DNA of 64,000 nt from CAZAMB01 sp964486335 (GTDB taxonomy: Bacteria > Planctomycetota > Phycisphaerae > UBA1845): the NCBI GenBank assembly GCA_964486335.1, contig CAZAMB010000005.1, forward strand, positions 124,001-188,000. Reading direction: 5' to 3'. Positions 52,519-61,390 of this stretch are shown in pieces. Under the pieces are notes generated by a model, which saw nothing but the letters and a program-made list of their open reading frames with translations, was not told the origin of the DNA and searched no databases. How positions within the stretch are numbered: the stretch's first letter is position 1; each line of letters begins with the position of its first letter. A program made the translations under genes and the position numbers.

Positions 52519-52647
52519 GGGCAGCGCGGAGCCGACGATCCACCCGCACGCCGCCCACCGACGCCAAACGATGGTCGGATGCCCGGAACTTTGGACGGCG
52601 AAATCGGCGACAATCGACCCGAATGAAGTGTACGTGCGGCGACCCGA

Positions 52648-53163
52648 TCAGTCAATCGCGCCGTGATCGCGCAACAATGCCGCGATGTGGCCAAGCACTG
52701 GAAGAATCAGCCGCTCCATCGCCAGTTGAACCGCCGCCGTCGAACCCGGCATCGCGAAGATCACGGTTCGACCGCGGATGCCGCCCACGGCGCGAGACAA
52801 CATGGCCGCCGGACCGATGTCTTCGTAGCTCAAGAGTCGAAACAGCTCACCAAATCCGTCAAGTCGTTTCTCAAGCAATGGCGCCACGGCCTCGAACGTT
52901 GTATCCCGCGGCGCGAGCCCCGTTCCCCCGGTCAGCAGCAACGCGTCACATTCACCGCCGCACAAGGAAATCACAAGTTCCCGAATTTTTTCCGATTCGT
53001 CGCGGACAATCTCCCGTCGCGCGATCCGGTGCCCCGATTTTTTCAGCAGTTCGACGATCAATTGCCCGCCGGCATCGGTATCGACCGTTCGCGTATCGCT
53101 GACGGTCAACACGCCGCACGCGACGGAGGCGATCGTTCTTGACGCATGTTCTTTCGACGGCAT
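52648..53163 (-). CDS. moaB: MoaB/MogA-like molybdopterin biosynthesis protein
   Basis: The 171-aa protein starts at the ATG at 53163; codons upstream in frame look non-coding. It has CGVLTVSDTR, LLTGGTGLAPRDTT and the late FAMPGSTAAVQLAME, as in MoaB/MogA, which adenylate molybdopterin before metal insertion. No other molybdenum-cofactor gene is nearby. Confidence 0.92.
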   Translation of the reverse strand: MPSKEHASRTIASVACGVLTVSDTRTVDTDAGGQLIVELLKKSGHRIARREIVRDESEKIRELVISLCGGECDALLLTGGTGLAPRDTTFEAVAPLLEKRLDGFGELFRLLSYEDIGPAAMLSRAVGGIRGRTVIFAMPGSTAAVQLAMERLILPVLGHIAALLRDHGAID

Positions 53164-53284
53164 GAATCCGATTATAGAAGCGACTCCGAAACTGTGCGAC
53201 CCGTGGCATTCATCTCGCGTGACCCGCGCGACGCCCCTATCAACAAGTCGCCATGTGACCACATCACCAAATCAGGATGCTTCA

Positions 53285-53827
53285 TTACCTCAGCGGCTTT
53301 ACACCCGCTTCCACGCGCATTCGATTCACGCATGCCATCAGCTTCGCATCGCGTTCCAAGAACCCTACTAGTTGTCCCGTCGAGACGCCGAGGCATCGGG
53401 CGGCCTCACCGACGCGAGAACCCGTCGCTGCCAAAACGTCGAGAATCTCCGCCGTCGCGGCCGCATACCGGACGTCCCGACGACCGACCACGATCCGCCC
53501 GTCTCCCGAGATGCACGACGCCAGCGACTCGCTCGGCGCGAACCCCTCAAAATCAAACTTCGTCCGCACCGACAGCGCGATCGCCTCGCGCAACCGCCTC
53601 ACCGCCCGCGCTTTGTTGACGTGCTGCGATCGATCCTCCGTCGCCGTGACCGAAACGCCGGTCGGATGATGCCGCAGCCGAACCCCCGAGCTCGTCTTGT
53701 TTCGCTTCTGACCGCCCGGCCCGCTCGATCGAAATGTGTCCACGCTGCACTGACGAAGCAGTTCCTCGTCATCCAGAGCCAGCATCGCCGCCGCCGAAAT
53801 GTTCGATTCGCTTGGTTGAGTCATCAT
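53285..53827 (-). CDS. RF-1-domain GGQ protein (peptide chain release factor-like)
   Basis: The product (about 180 aa) has a class-I release-factor domain with FRSSGPGGQKRNKTSSGV, including the GGQ that triggers peptidyl-tRNA hydrolysis, and an HVNKARAVRRL helix. It lacks the codon-recognition domains of RF1/RF2, as do ribosome-rescue factors of the ArfB/PrfH type. The C-terminal part (RDVRYAAATAEILDVL) differs from ArfB and is a short helical domain. ATGs at 53827 and 53824 and a TTG at 53860 are possible starts; none has a good ribosome site. Confidence 0.82.
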   Translation of the reverse strand: MMTQPSESNISAAAMLALDDEELLRQCSVDTFRSSGPGGQKRNKTSSGVRLRHHPTGVSVTATEDRSQHVNKARAVRRLREAIALSVRTKFDFEGFAPSESLASCISGDGRIVVGRRDVRYAAATAEILDVLAATGSRVGEAARCLGVSTGQLVGFLERDAKLMACVNRMRVEAGVKPLR

Positions 53828-53996
53828 GGGCGCGCTTGATTGTGCCAAACTGCGATCCAACGGTCCATGCCGCGCATCGGTGACGGCTTGCCCGGGGAAT
53901 TCCGCGACTATCGGACCATACCCCGACTTCGCCGCCTAGCGCCAAAGTCGCCTCACACGCGTGCCGATAACCCGTCAGAGACTTTCGTAACCCCAC

Positions 53997-54019
53997 CCGA
54001 TTCGCGAGACGCGAATCGG
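53997..54019 (+). promoter_or_regulatory. perfect 10-bp hairpin before a lipoprotein gene
   Basis: CCGATTCGCG and CGCGAATCGG form a perfect stem with an AGA loop. It ends four bases before the AGGAG ribosome site of the gene at 54034 and has no T-run. It could be an operator for a dimeric regulator or an mRNA-stabilising or translation-tuning structure. Confidence 0.6.
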
Positions 54020-54033
54020 CACAGGAGACCGCC

Positions 54034-56085
54034 ATGAAGCGCGCCCTACTTAAATCACTGGGATGCACGGCTGTCGTGCTGGCCGTGGTCCTTGGTTGCT
54101 CTACCGTCATCGACGTTGTCGACAACAGCGGCGGCGGAGGCGCGGGGAGCGGTGCATCGGGGAACGGATTCGCCACCGTGGAAAGCGTCTTTTCCGATGC
54201 CCCGGTATCGCCGGGCGGCACCGGCGGTGTAGGCGGAGGTGATGAACCGGATGGCGGGGCGATCGAGCTTCCCGCCGAGGAAACCCGGAGCTTCTTTACG
54301 GCCTTTCAAATCGATCCCGTCGAGGAAGACACCGCCGGTCCCAAGTTCGTGGTGGCCGGCGATGTCGATCAGGACGGACTTCTCGACCTTGTCAGCGGCT
54401 GGAACCAGTCCCAGCCCGTTCAGCTTCACCTTCAGCGGCGCGACCCGGCCGGCAACATCTCATTCCGCACGATCACGATCGGCGGTACGACTCCCATCGC
54501 CGTCATCGCCGGCGTCGAACTCGGTTTCATCAACGACGACGAGTTTCCGGACATCGTGGTGCTTTCCAAGGCGACCGGATTCACCGGACTCTGCCCGACC
54601 GATCCCGTCTCCGTCATCAGCCGGCTTGAAGGTGAAATCCTGGTTTACTTCAATCCCGGCAGCGCGGCATTCGTTCCCGACGGCGATCGATGGACCGAAA
54701 TGCGACTCGTCAATCCTTATGTTCAGGATCGGTGGATTCACAACCAGTTCCCCGGCAAGGAAACCGTGGACTTCGAGGAACTTAAGACCAAGCCCGAAAA
54801 CAGCGGGTTCACCGCCCTCGTTGTCGGCAACGTCGATGGGAATCAGGGCGACGAAATCGTCGTCGCGCTCAACCCCGGTGAATGCGAGGAGTTGGGCCAG
54901 AAGCCGCCGATCAACACGATCGATCTGTGGATCAACCCGGGCGGCGCGCTGTCGGAAACCTCGGCCAGTTGGGGCGTCCCCTCGGACATCGGCCTTTCAC
55001 GGGGCGCACCGCTGACAGTCCTTTCCGACGCGCCCGAAGTCAAGGACGTAACCATGTACGACATCGACGGCGACGGCGATCTTGACATCGTCGCCGCGTG
55101 GAGCAATTCCATTTCGAGCAACGTTCGCTGGGCTCGCAATCCGCTCGTAGAGCAAGGTGCGGCAGCAGTAACGGCTGGCGGCAGCGATGGTGATGTCGAT
55201 CGTTGCGTCGGCGGTGGAGCGGAAGGAAGTGCTTGCCCGAACGGTGATGCCGATTGCGCCGGCACTGCGGACGGCACATGCACGGGCGGCGTCTGCGTCG
55301 GCGGCGCGAACCCCGGCGCTACTTGCACCGACAGCACCGGCTGCCTCGGCATCGAAGACGGAATCTGTACGCCTTCCAGTTGGAGACTCTACGCCACGAA
55401 TTGGCAGGAACGCCCCATCGGTCAGATTGATACCGCCTCGGAAATCCTGACCATCGGAGACGTGGACTCCGACGGCTTTCGAGATATCGCCGTCCGATCA
55501 AAAGTCGGCGGCATCGTTCAGTGGTTCCGTCGACCCAATCCCCAGTCGCTGCCTCCGGAGTTTCCGCCCAATGACCCGGTTCCGGATCGCACGAACTTCC
55601 CGTGGCCCGTGTATACTTTGACCGAGTTTCCGGGGCAGGAACCACAGGCCATCTCGCTCGGCGACGTAACCGGCGACGGACAGGTCGAACTGCTCGCGGC
55701 CGTTGGTGGCGGCGTTTTTTGGCTTGACGCCACGCAGGGACTTTCGGTGTACGACCCCTGGGCTTCCAATACGATCATCCAGGACAGCCCTGATGCGTCT
55801 GCCGGCGCCAGTGGCGGCGCAACCACGGGAACGACAGGAACCGGCGCAACGGCCGGCAGCACGCCCGTCCCCGGCGGCACCGGCGTAGGCGTGACAGCCG
55901 TCGATACGTCGACATACATTAACGCGTTGCTCGTGGTTGATCTCGACGGCGATGGAAAAAACGACGTCGTCGGCGCGCTCGATCGGCGTTCGGGTTCGGG
56001 CTTGAGCGACGATCGGCTGGTATGGTATCGCAATACAAAGACGGACGACGAACCCGCGGCAACGCGTCCTCAGCCGACAGAATAA
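54034..56085 (+). CDS. FG-GAP repeat lipoprotein
   Basis: The 683-aa product starts behind AGGAG and has a lipoprotein signal with lipobox VLGC (Cys22). A Gly/Ser linker leads to FG-GAP/VCBS-type repeats (GDVDQDGLLDLV, GNVDGNQGDEIV, YDIDGDGDLDIV, GDVDSDGFRDIA, GDVTGDGQVELL, VDLDGDGKNDVV), probably one calcium-stabilised beta propeller. A Cys-rich insert near 390-445 (NGDADCAGTADGTCTGGVCV) interrupts it. Likely a surface adhesion or sensing protein. Confidence 0.83.
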   Translation: MKRALLKSLGCTAVVLAVVLGCSTVIDVVDNSGGGGAGSGASGNGFATVESVFSDAPVSPGGTGGVGGGDEPDGGAIELPAEETRSFFTAFQIDPVEEDTAGPKFVVAGDVDQDGLLDLVSGWNQSQPVQLHLQRRDPAGNISFRTITIGGTTPIAVIAGVELGFINDDEFPDIVVLSKATGFTGLCPTDPVSVISRLEGEILVYFNPGSAAFVPDGDRWTEMRLVNPYVQDRWIHNQFPGKETVDFEELKTKPENSGFTALVVGNVDGNQGDEIVVALNPGECEELGQKPPINTIDLWINPGGALSETSASWGVPSDIGLSRGAPLTVLSDAPEVKDVTMYDIDGDGDLDIVAAWSNSISSNVRWARNPLVEQGAAAVTAGGSDGDVDRCVGGGAEGSACPNGDADCAGTADGTCTGGVCVGGANPGATCTDSTGCLGIEDGICTPSSWRLYATNWQERPIGQIDTASEILTIGDVDSDGFRDIAVRSKVGGIVQWFRRPNPQSLPPEFPPNDPVPDRTNFPWPVYTLTEFPGQEPQAISLGDVTGDGQVELLAAVGGGVFWLDATQGLSVYDPWASNTIIQDSPDASAGASGGATTGTTGTGATAGSTPVPGGTGVGVTAVDTSTYINALLVVDLDGDGKNDVVGALDRRSGSGLSDDRLVWYRNTKTDDEPAATRPQPTE

Positions 56086-56129
56086 GGCGAATCTCGACGG
56101 AGCGTCGCGAAGCGGAGCGTGGAGTCCGC

Positions 56130-58097
56130 CTAACGATTCGCGGCCGAGAGCTCAAAACTCGGCACCGCCCGGCGAGCGACCATCAGGACGAACAACGTCA
56201 GTCCGCTGGCAGCGATGACCAATCCGTAATACCAGTGAAGGTCATAAACGCTGGTCAACAGGTCTCCCAATCCCATCGCGAAGATCGCTGCCACGATCGC
56301 GTAGGGCATTTGCGTCCATACATGCTGCTCATGATTGCAGTCGGCCCCGATCGACGAGAGCACCGTCGTGTCGCTGATCGGTGAACAATGATCGCCAAAA
56401 ACCGCACCCGACAGCACCGCCCCAATCGCGGCATAAAGCACTGTCAACGCAATATCCGGCGGAAGCGGAGCGGCCAGCTTGGCCGCCAGCGATGCCACCA
56501 TCGGGCAGAGGATGCCCATCGTCCCCCACGAGGTTCCCGTCGAAAACGAAATCACCGCCGCGGCGACAAACACCGAAAACGGCAACCACCTCGCGGGAAA
56601 CTCGATGGCCTGAAGATGCGCAGTCAACACTTGACCGAGCATCAGGTCCTTCTGCACCGCCGACAACGCCCACGCCAGAATGAGAATGACGATGGCGGGA
56701 GTCGTGCGCGACATCGCTTCCAGACCCGCCTCCACGGCTTCTTTCGCGGAACATGCACGACTCGGAATCGTAAGAAGTACAGCCGTCACGGCGGCGAGCA
56801 CCGCGCCGTACATGATTGACTGATAGGAATCGGCGTTGCTGATCAGCATGCCGAGTCGCTCCCATGCAGGCTTTTCCGGAGCAAGCTCCGCCCAACTCCC
56901 GGACTTACTCAGCCCTGTGCCGGCCAATACCGTCAGCGTCGCGATCACCAGAACCGCCACAGGAAAGAAACCAAGCCACCAGGTACCTTCCTCACGCTGG
57001 GAGATCGGCTCGACAGAAGTGACGGAACCCGATGCCGACGTCGCACTGGAGAGCGATGGCGTGTCCTTGTCCAGTCGGCTGAGGGCGCGGCTCTCCGCCC
57101 GCCTCATTGGACCAAAGTCTTTGTCCAGCGCAGCAATCAGAAACACCATCAGCATCGTGAGGATTGGGTAAAAACGATAAGGCAGGCTGTTGATGAATGC
57201 CTGCATCGCACCGATGGCCGATCCGTCGGCGTTGTGCATGAACGCCGGTACGCCAGTTTTTTGCAATTCGTCCAACCCCGTCTGGATGAAGCCAACCTCC
57301 GCACCAACCCAGGTTCCGATCAGCGCGATCGACGCAACAGGCGCGGCCGTCGAGTCGATGATGTAGGCAAGCTTTTCTCGTGAAAGCTTCAACCGGTCAA
57401 ACACGGAGCGCATCGTCGGACCGACGATCATGCAGTTGGCGTAGTCGTCGAAAAAAACGACCAGTCCGGCGAACCACGCCGTCAGGGCGCCGCGTTGCCG
57501 TGATGCCGTTTTGCCCGCGACAAGATTCACCATCCCCGCCGTTCCGCCGTTGCGCCCAATGACACCGACCATGAACGCGATCACCATCGTGAACACGATG
57601 ATCCGGATGTGGCTGACGTGGGTCTCCGGCAGTTCATGGATGGACCCCACAACGTATTTCTCAACCACAAGCCGGGCTGTCGCTAGGAATGCGTTGCCGC
57701 CGGAGTACGGCGAGTCGGGCAAGAGGCACGGAAACATCATGCAGGCGCCTGCGACCACCGCAACGAACAGCGAGGGAATCACTTGCCGCGTGAAAACCGT
57801 CATCAAGATGGCTAGGCCCGCCGGAACGAGCACCCAAAGGTCGTAGGAGCGCGGGTCTTTGGGCAAGGCTTGGACGTTGGCCGACACACCGCCCGATGTC
57901 GACGCTGTCAAATCAGGAATTGGATTCCCGGCTTGGACAGGCTCGGGCTTCTCAGAAGATTCTTCGTTCGTCGCGGGTTGGCTCGAAACAGACTGTGAAA
58001 CGGCGTTTTGTGGATATGCAAGAAACGCCGAAAAGGCAAGAAAAAACGCCGCACCGAGAAACCAACGCGAACGCCTTGCAACGATCCATCCGGCCAC
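56130..58097 (-). CDS. NhaC-family Na+/H+ antiporter
   Basis: The 655-aa membrane protein has an N-terminal signal-like helix and a 40-residue linker, then the NhaC transporter domain with FFDDYANCMIVGPTMR, STAAPVASIALIGTW and the late GTSWGTMGILCPM and VFGDHCSPISDTTVLSS. A hydrophilic insert of about 60 residues (near 335-390) is Ser-rich. The N-terminal extension is unusual for the family. It probably exchanges Na+ (or an amine or acid) for protons. Confidence 0.9.
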   Translation of the reverse strand: MAGWIVARRSRWFLGAAFFLAFSAFLAYPQNAVSQSVSSQPATNEESSEKPEPVQAGNPIPDLTASTSGGVSANVQALPKDPRSYDLWVLVPAGLAILMTVFTRQVIPSLFVAVVAGACMMFPCLLPDSPYSGGNAFLATARLVVEKYVVGSIHELPETHVSHIRIIVFTMVIAFMVGVIGRNGGTAGMVNLVAGKTASRQRGALTAWFAGLVVFFDDYANCMIVGPTMRSVFDRLKLSREKLAYIIDSTAAPVASIALIGTWVGAEVGFIQTGLDELQKTGVPAFMHNADGSAIGAMQAFINSLPYRFYPILTMLMVFLIAALDKDFGPMRRAESRALSRLDKDTPSLSSATSASGSVTSVEPISQREEGTWWLGFFPVAVLVIATLTVLAGTGLSKSGSWAELAPEKPAWERLGMLISNADSYQSIMYGAVLAAVTAVLLTIPSRACSAKEAVEAGLEAMSRTTPAIVILILAWALSAVQKDLMLGQVLTAHLQAIEFPARWLPFSVFVAAAVISFSTGTSWGTMGILCPMVASLAAKLAAPLPPDIALTVLYAAIGAVLSGAVFGDHCSPISDTTVLSSIGADCNHEQHVWTQMPYAIVAAIFAMGLGDLLTSVYDLHWYYGLVIAASGLTLFVLMVARRAVPSFELSAANR

Positions 58098-58316
58098 GTG
58101 AAATCCTCCGGCCTCAGCGCGATCTTACAAAGAGAATCCGACGCATTCTGTCCATACTTTGCCGCGCCGATCGGGGCACAGTGTACGCTGTACGGTTCGC
58201 TGGTCCAGCCAAGGGACGCCGGGATTCCAAAGGACGATTGCATGTACGATTTTGTCGGCAGGCGTACAAAACACTCACATCGCGGCGAATAAACAGTCTA
58301 TGAATACGAAAAGCCT

Positions 58317-58322
58317 TATAAT
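58317..58322 (+). promoter_or_regulatory. -10 box (TATAAT) of the YIP1/MacAB operon
   Basis: A perfect TATAAT lies about 75 bases before the YIP1-type gene in a 299-bp intergenic region between divergent genes. No good -35 box was seen 17 bp upstream. Confidence 0.5.
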
Positions 58323-58396
58323 GCGGTGCGTCGTCCGCGGCCTTCGGCACGCTTGAAACAAGACGAGCCAGGTAAACATCGTCGCGGACTGAATTG

Positions 58397-59134
58397 ATGG
58401 GAAACGATCAATTGGAAGCAGCCAAACCCACCCTCGGAGTCCGGCACGCGTTGATGGTCTACGCAGCGCCGCGATCGCTCTTCTCGCGCGTCGAGGATAC
58501 CGGCGCATACGGGTGGGCGCTGGTCACCCTGTTGCTGCTGGTGACATTGATCGGCTATGCGGAAGTCCAGACCGGACTCATCGACCAGACCGTCAATCAA
58601 CACACCGAGAAAGCACTGGCCGAACTGGAAAAAAACCAGGCACATCTGATCGATCAGATTCAGCTGCGCGACCGAATGGAAGCGATCCGAAAGCAGGGCG
58701 AATTCAGCACGATGATGACCCGGCTCGGACGAGTCGTCATCGCGCCCGTGCAGTTGGTGGCATCGTATTTACTCATCGCTTCGGTTCTGTACGCGTTGGT
58801 CGCGCTCACGGGCCGAAAGCCCGAGTACCACACGCTGATGTCCATCTGCGTCTACGCCGGCTTCATCGAACTGCTCGCGGAAGTGCTCCGACTGGCGATG
58901 GTGCTGACCTATCGAACGATCGACGTGAACACGTCGTTGGCGATGCTCGCCGAGCCGGGCAAACCGTCGGTGCTTGCAGCGATCGACCCGTTTCGGCTTT
59001 GGTTTTGGATCCTCGTGGCGATCGGGTTGACCGTCACGCGGCAATTGAGTCGTCGCATGGCTGCCGTGGCCTGCACGATCATGGCAATCGTGGCATCGGC
59101 CGCGCACGCCGGACTTGCGTTTGCAACGGCGTGA
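58397..59134 (+). CDS. YIP1-family membrane protein
   Basis: The 245-aa protein starts at the ATG at 58397. It has an N-terminal amphipathic segment, a helix (ALVTLLLLVTLIGYAEVQTG), a charged coiled stretch (about 60-105) and four more helices, in the YIP1 (DUF1282) layout. The function is unknown. Its stop is 37 bp before the membrane-fusion-protein gene, so it likely heads the MacAB operon. Confidence 0.7.
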   Translation: MGNDQLEAAKPTLGVRHALMVYAAPRSLFSRVEDTGAYGWALVTLLLLVTLIGYAEVQTGLIDQTVNQHTEKALAELEKNQAHLIDQIQLRDRMEAIRKQGEFSTMMTRLGRVVIAPVQLVASYLLIASVLYALVALTGRKPEYHTLMSICVYAGFIELLAEVLRLAMVLTYRTIDVNTSLAMLAEPGKPSVLAAIDPFRLWFWILVAIGLTVTRQLSRRMAAVACTIMAIVASAAHAGLAFATA

Positions 59135-59171
59135 AGCGAAGGCGAATCAAGGTAAAACGGAGTATGGATGA

Positions 59172-60629
59172 ATGAAGGCTTTTCTGACATTGCTCGTGCT
59201 GGCCATCATCAGTGCCGGCGTCTTTGCCCTAGGCAGTCTACGCAAGGCCGATGATGGCAAGCCGGTGTTGCGCATCGCCGACGAAGTTGCCCTCACGGTG
59301 AACACGGCCAAGCCGGAAAAGGGCGAGATCATCCGTCTCGTGCAGGCGCCGGGAGACGTGGAACCTGTGTTGGAGGTGGACATCCGCTCGGAGATCATGG
59401 CGAAGATTGAGGAGATGCCGGTGGAAGAGGGCGACTTGGTCCGCAAGGGCGATCTCCTCTGCCGACTGGACGACAAAAACCTGTTGGCCGACATGGAATC
59501 GGGCGAAGCGAGAATCGCGCAGCTCAAGGCGTCCATCGTGCAGGCGCAGACCGATCTGGAAAAAGCCGAACGCGACCTGAACCGACAGGTCACGCTTTCA
59601 GAGGCCGATGCGACGTCCGACCTCGAGCTTCGCGATTACAAAACCGTTCGCGACAAAGCCAAAGCCATCCGCGAAATGCGCGATCATGAACTGGCCGAAG
59701 CCGAAGCCGTGCTTAAGAGGATTCGCGAAAACCTCGAAAAAACCGTCATCACGTCTCCAATCGACGGAATCGTCTCGAAGCCGGCATCCGGTCGAGTGGC
59801 AAAGCAAGGCGAAGTCGTCGTCACCGGCACGATGAACAACCCGGGCACGGTCATCTTGACGATCGTTGATCTTTCCAAAATGCAACTGCGGGCCCGTGTG
59901 GACGAGGTCGACGTCCCCTTGGTCATGCCCGATCAGAAAGCGCGCATCTACCTCCAGACCGACCAGAATGCTCCGGTGGCCGCCAAAGTCGTGCGCGTCG
60001 CCTCCAAAGGGACCAAGCAGACTGGAAGGGACGTCGTCACGTTCGAGACGCTGTTGGAAGTCCTCTCCGATGACAACCGCGTCAGGCCGGGCATGACCGC
60101 CAACGTCGAGATCGAAGTTGCGCGCCGCGACGACACGATCACCGTGCCGGTCGAAGCCGTCGTTCACCGTATGCGCAAAGACCTTCCATCTGAAATCGTT
60201 GAGGCCTTCGATCGCAAGCAGGCCGACGTGGACCTCTCGACGCGGGCGAAGCAGGCACAGTACATCAAGGTCGTCTACGTCATGGACAAGGATGTCGCCA
60301 AAGTTCGCGTCGTGGAATCTGGAATTGCCGACACGCGCCGCGTCGAACTCTTGGAAGGCGTGGAATTGGCTGACGCTGTCATCATCGGTCCCTATCGGAG
60401 CCTCGATCAGCTCAAGGATGGCAAGAAAGTCGCCCTTGCCGATTCGGATAAGAAGGACAAGGCCCAAACGCCGGTCAAGGATGAATCGCTCGCGACGAAA
60501 AGCGCCGATTCCAAGGACAAGACGTCGGACTCGGAAGACGGGAAAGCGGAAACGACCGAGAAAGGCAACGACACTCCATCCGAATCCAAGGACGCGGAGA
60601 AAACGGCGGCGGCGAGGAACAACCCGTGA
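59172..60629 (+). CDS. HlyD/MacA-like periplasmic adaptor
   Basis: The 485-aa protein has an N-terminal anchor (FLTLLVLAIISAGVFALG), a lipoyl/barrel-sandwich domain split around an alpha-hairpin (about 60-215, with SPIDGIVSKPASGRVAKQGE), a beta-barrel domain (about 220-310) and a long Lys/Asp/Glu/Ser-rich C-terminal tail (about 420-485) unusual for MacA. It would link the ABC permeases to an outer-membrane channel. Its stop overlaps the ATPase start (GTGA, 60626-60629). Confidence 0.88.
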   Translation: MKAFLTLLVLAIISAGVFALGSLRKADDGKPVLRIADEVALTVNTAKPEKGEIIRLVQAPGDVEPVLEVDIRSEIMAKIEEMPVEEGDLVRKGDLLCRLDDKNLLADMESGEARIAQLKASIVQAQTDLEKAERDLNRQVTLSEADATSDLELRDYKTVRDKAKAIREMRDHELAEAEAVLKRIRENLEKTVITSPIDGIVSKPASGRVAKQGEVVVTGTMNNPGTVILTIVDLSKMQLRARVDEVDVPLVMPDQKARIYLQTDQNAPVAAKVVRVASKGTKQTGRDVVTFETLLEVLSDDNRVRPGMTANVEIEVARRDDTITVPVEAVVHRMRKDLPSEIVEAFDRKQADVDLSTRAKQAQYIKVVYVMDKDVAKVRVVESGIADTRRVELLEGVELADAVIIGPYRSLDQLKDGKKVALADSDKKDKAQTPVKDESLATKSADSKDKTSDSEDGKAETTEKGNDTPSESKDAEKTAAARNNP

Positions 60630-61390
60630 GCGACCCGATGAATGCACAGTCAGTCCACCGCAAGGCGGTTATCGAATTGCGCGATATCGAGAAGCTCTAC
60701 CGCGTCGGAACGGAGATCGTTCGCGCGCTGCGCGGCGTCTCGCTCACCATCAGCGAAAACGAATACGTCGCCATCATGGGTCCCAGCGGTTCCGGCAAGA
60801 GCACGCTGATGAACATTCTCGGCTGCCTCGATATCCCCACCGGCGGAACCTATTTCCTCAATGGAACCGACGTGTCAAAAGTGTCGCAATCCAAGCTCGC
60901 GCGCATCCGCGGCCAGAAGATCGGATTCGTGTTTCAGACGTTTGAGCTGCTTCCCCGCACCACGGCGCTCAAGAACGTGCAGCTTCCGCTGATGTACACG
61001 CAAGCGCCGAACCGACGGCAACGTGCGGTCACCGCGCTCAAGAAGGTCGGATTGTCCGATCGCGCCACGCACCGACCCAATCAGCTCTCCGGCGGCCAAA
61101 AACAGCGCGTCGCCATCGCCCGCGCCTTGGCGCAGGAACCAGACATCATCCTCGCCGACGAGCCGACCGGAAACCTCGACAGCGCCACCGGCGAGGAAAT
61201 CATGAACATCTTCGACGGCCTGTATGCTGACGGCCAGACCATCATCGTCGTGACCCATGAAGAGGATATCGCCGCCCGTTGCCGTCGAGTGATTCGCCTC
61301 AGGGATGGACTCGTGGCCTCGGACACGCTGAACGCGCCGGTGCCGTTGCCGAAGCGACCCATTCACTCACCCGATCTGGCTTGCGTATGA
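60626..61390 (+). CDS. MacB-type ABC transporter ATP-binding protein
   Basis: The 254-aa protein starts at a GTG overlapping the adaptor gene. It has Walker A GPSGSGKST, the Q-loop region VFQTFELLPR, the ABC signature LSGGQKQRVAIARAL, Walker B DIILADEPTGNLD and the switch His in VVTHEED. It belongs to the LolD/MacB family and would power both permeases that follow. Its stop overlaps the first permease start (ATGA, 61387-61390). Confidence 0.95.
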   Translation: MSDPMNAQSVHRKAVIELRDIEKLYRVGTEIVRALRGVSLTISENEYVAIMGPSGSGKSTLMNILGCLDIPTGGTYFLNGTDVSKVSQSKLARIRGQKIGFVFQTFELLPRTTALKNVQLPLMYTQAPNRRQRAVTALKKVGLSDRATHRPNQLSGGQKQRVAIARALAQEPDIILADEPTGNLDSATGEEIMNIFDGLYADGQTIIVVTHEEDIAARCRRVIRLRDGLVASDTLNAPVPLPKRPIHSPDLACV

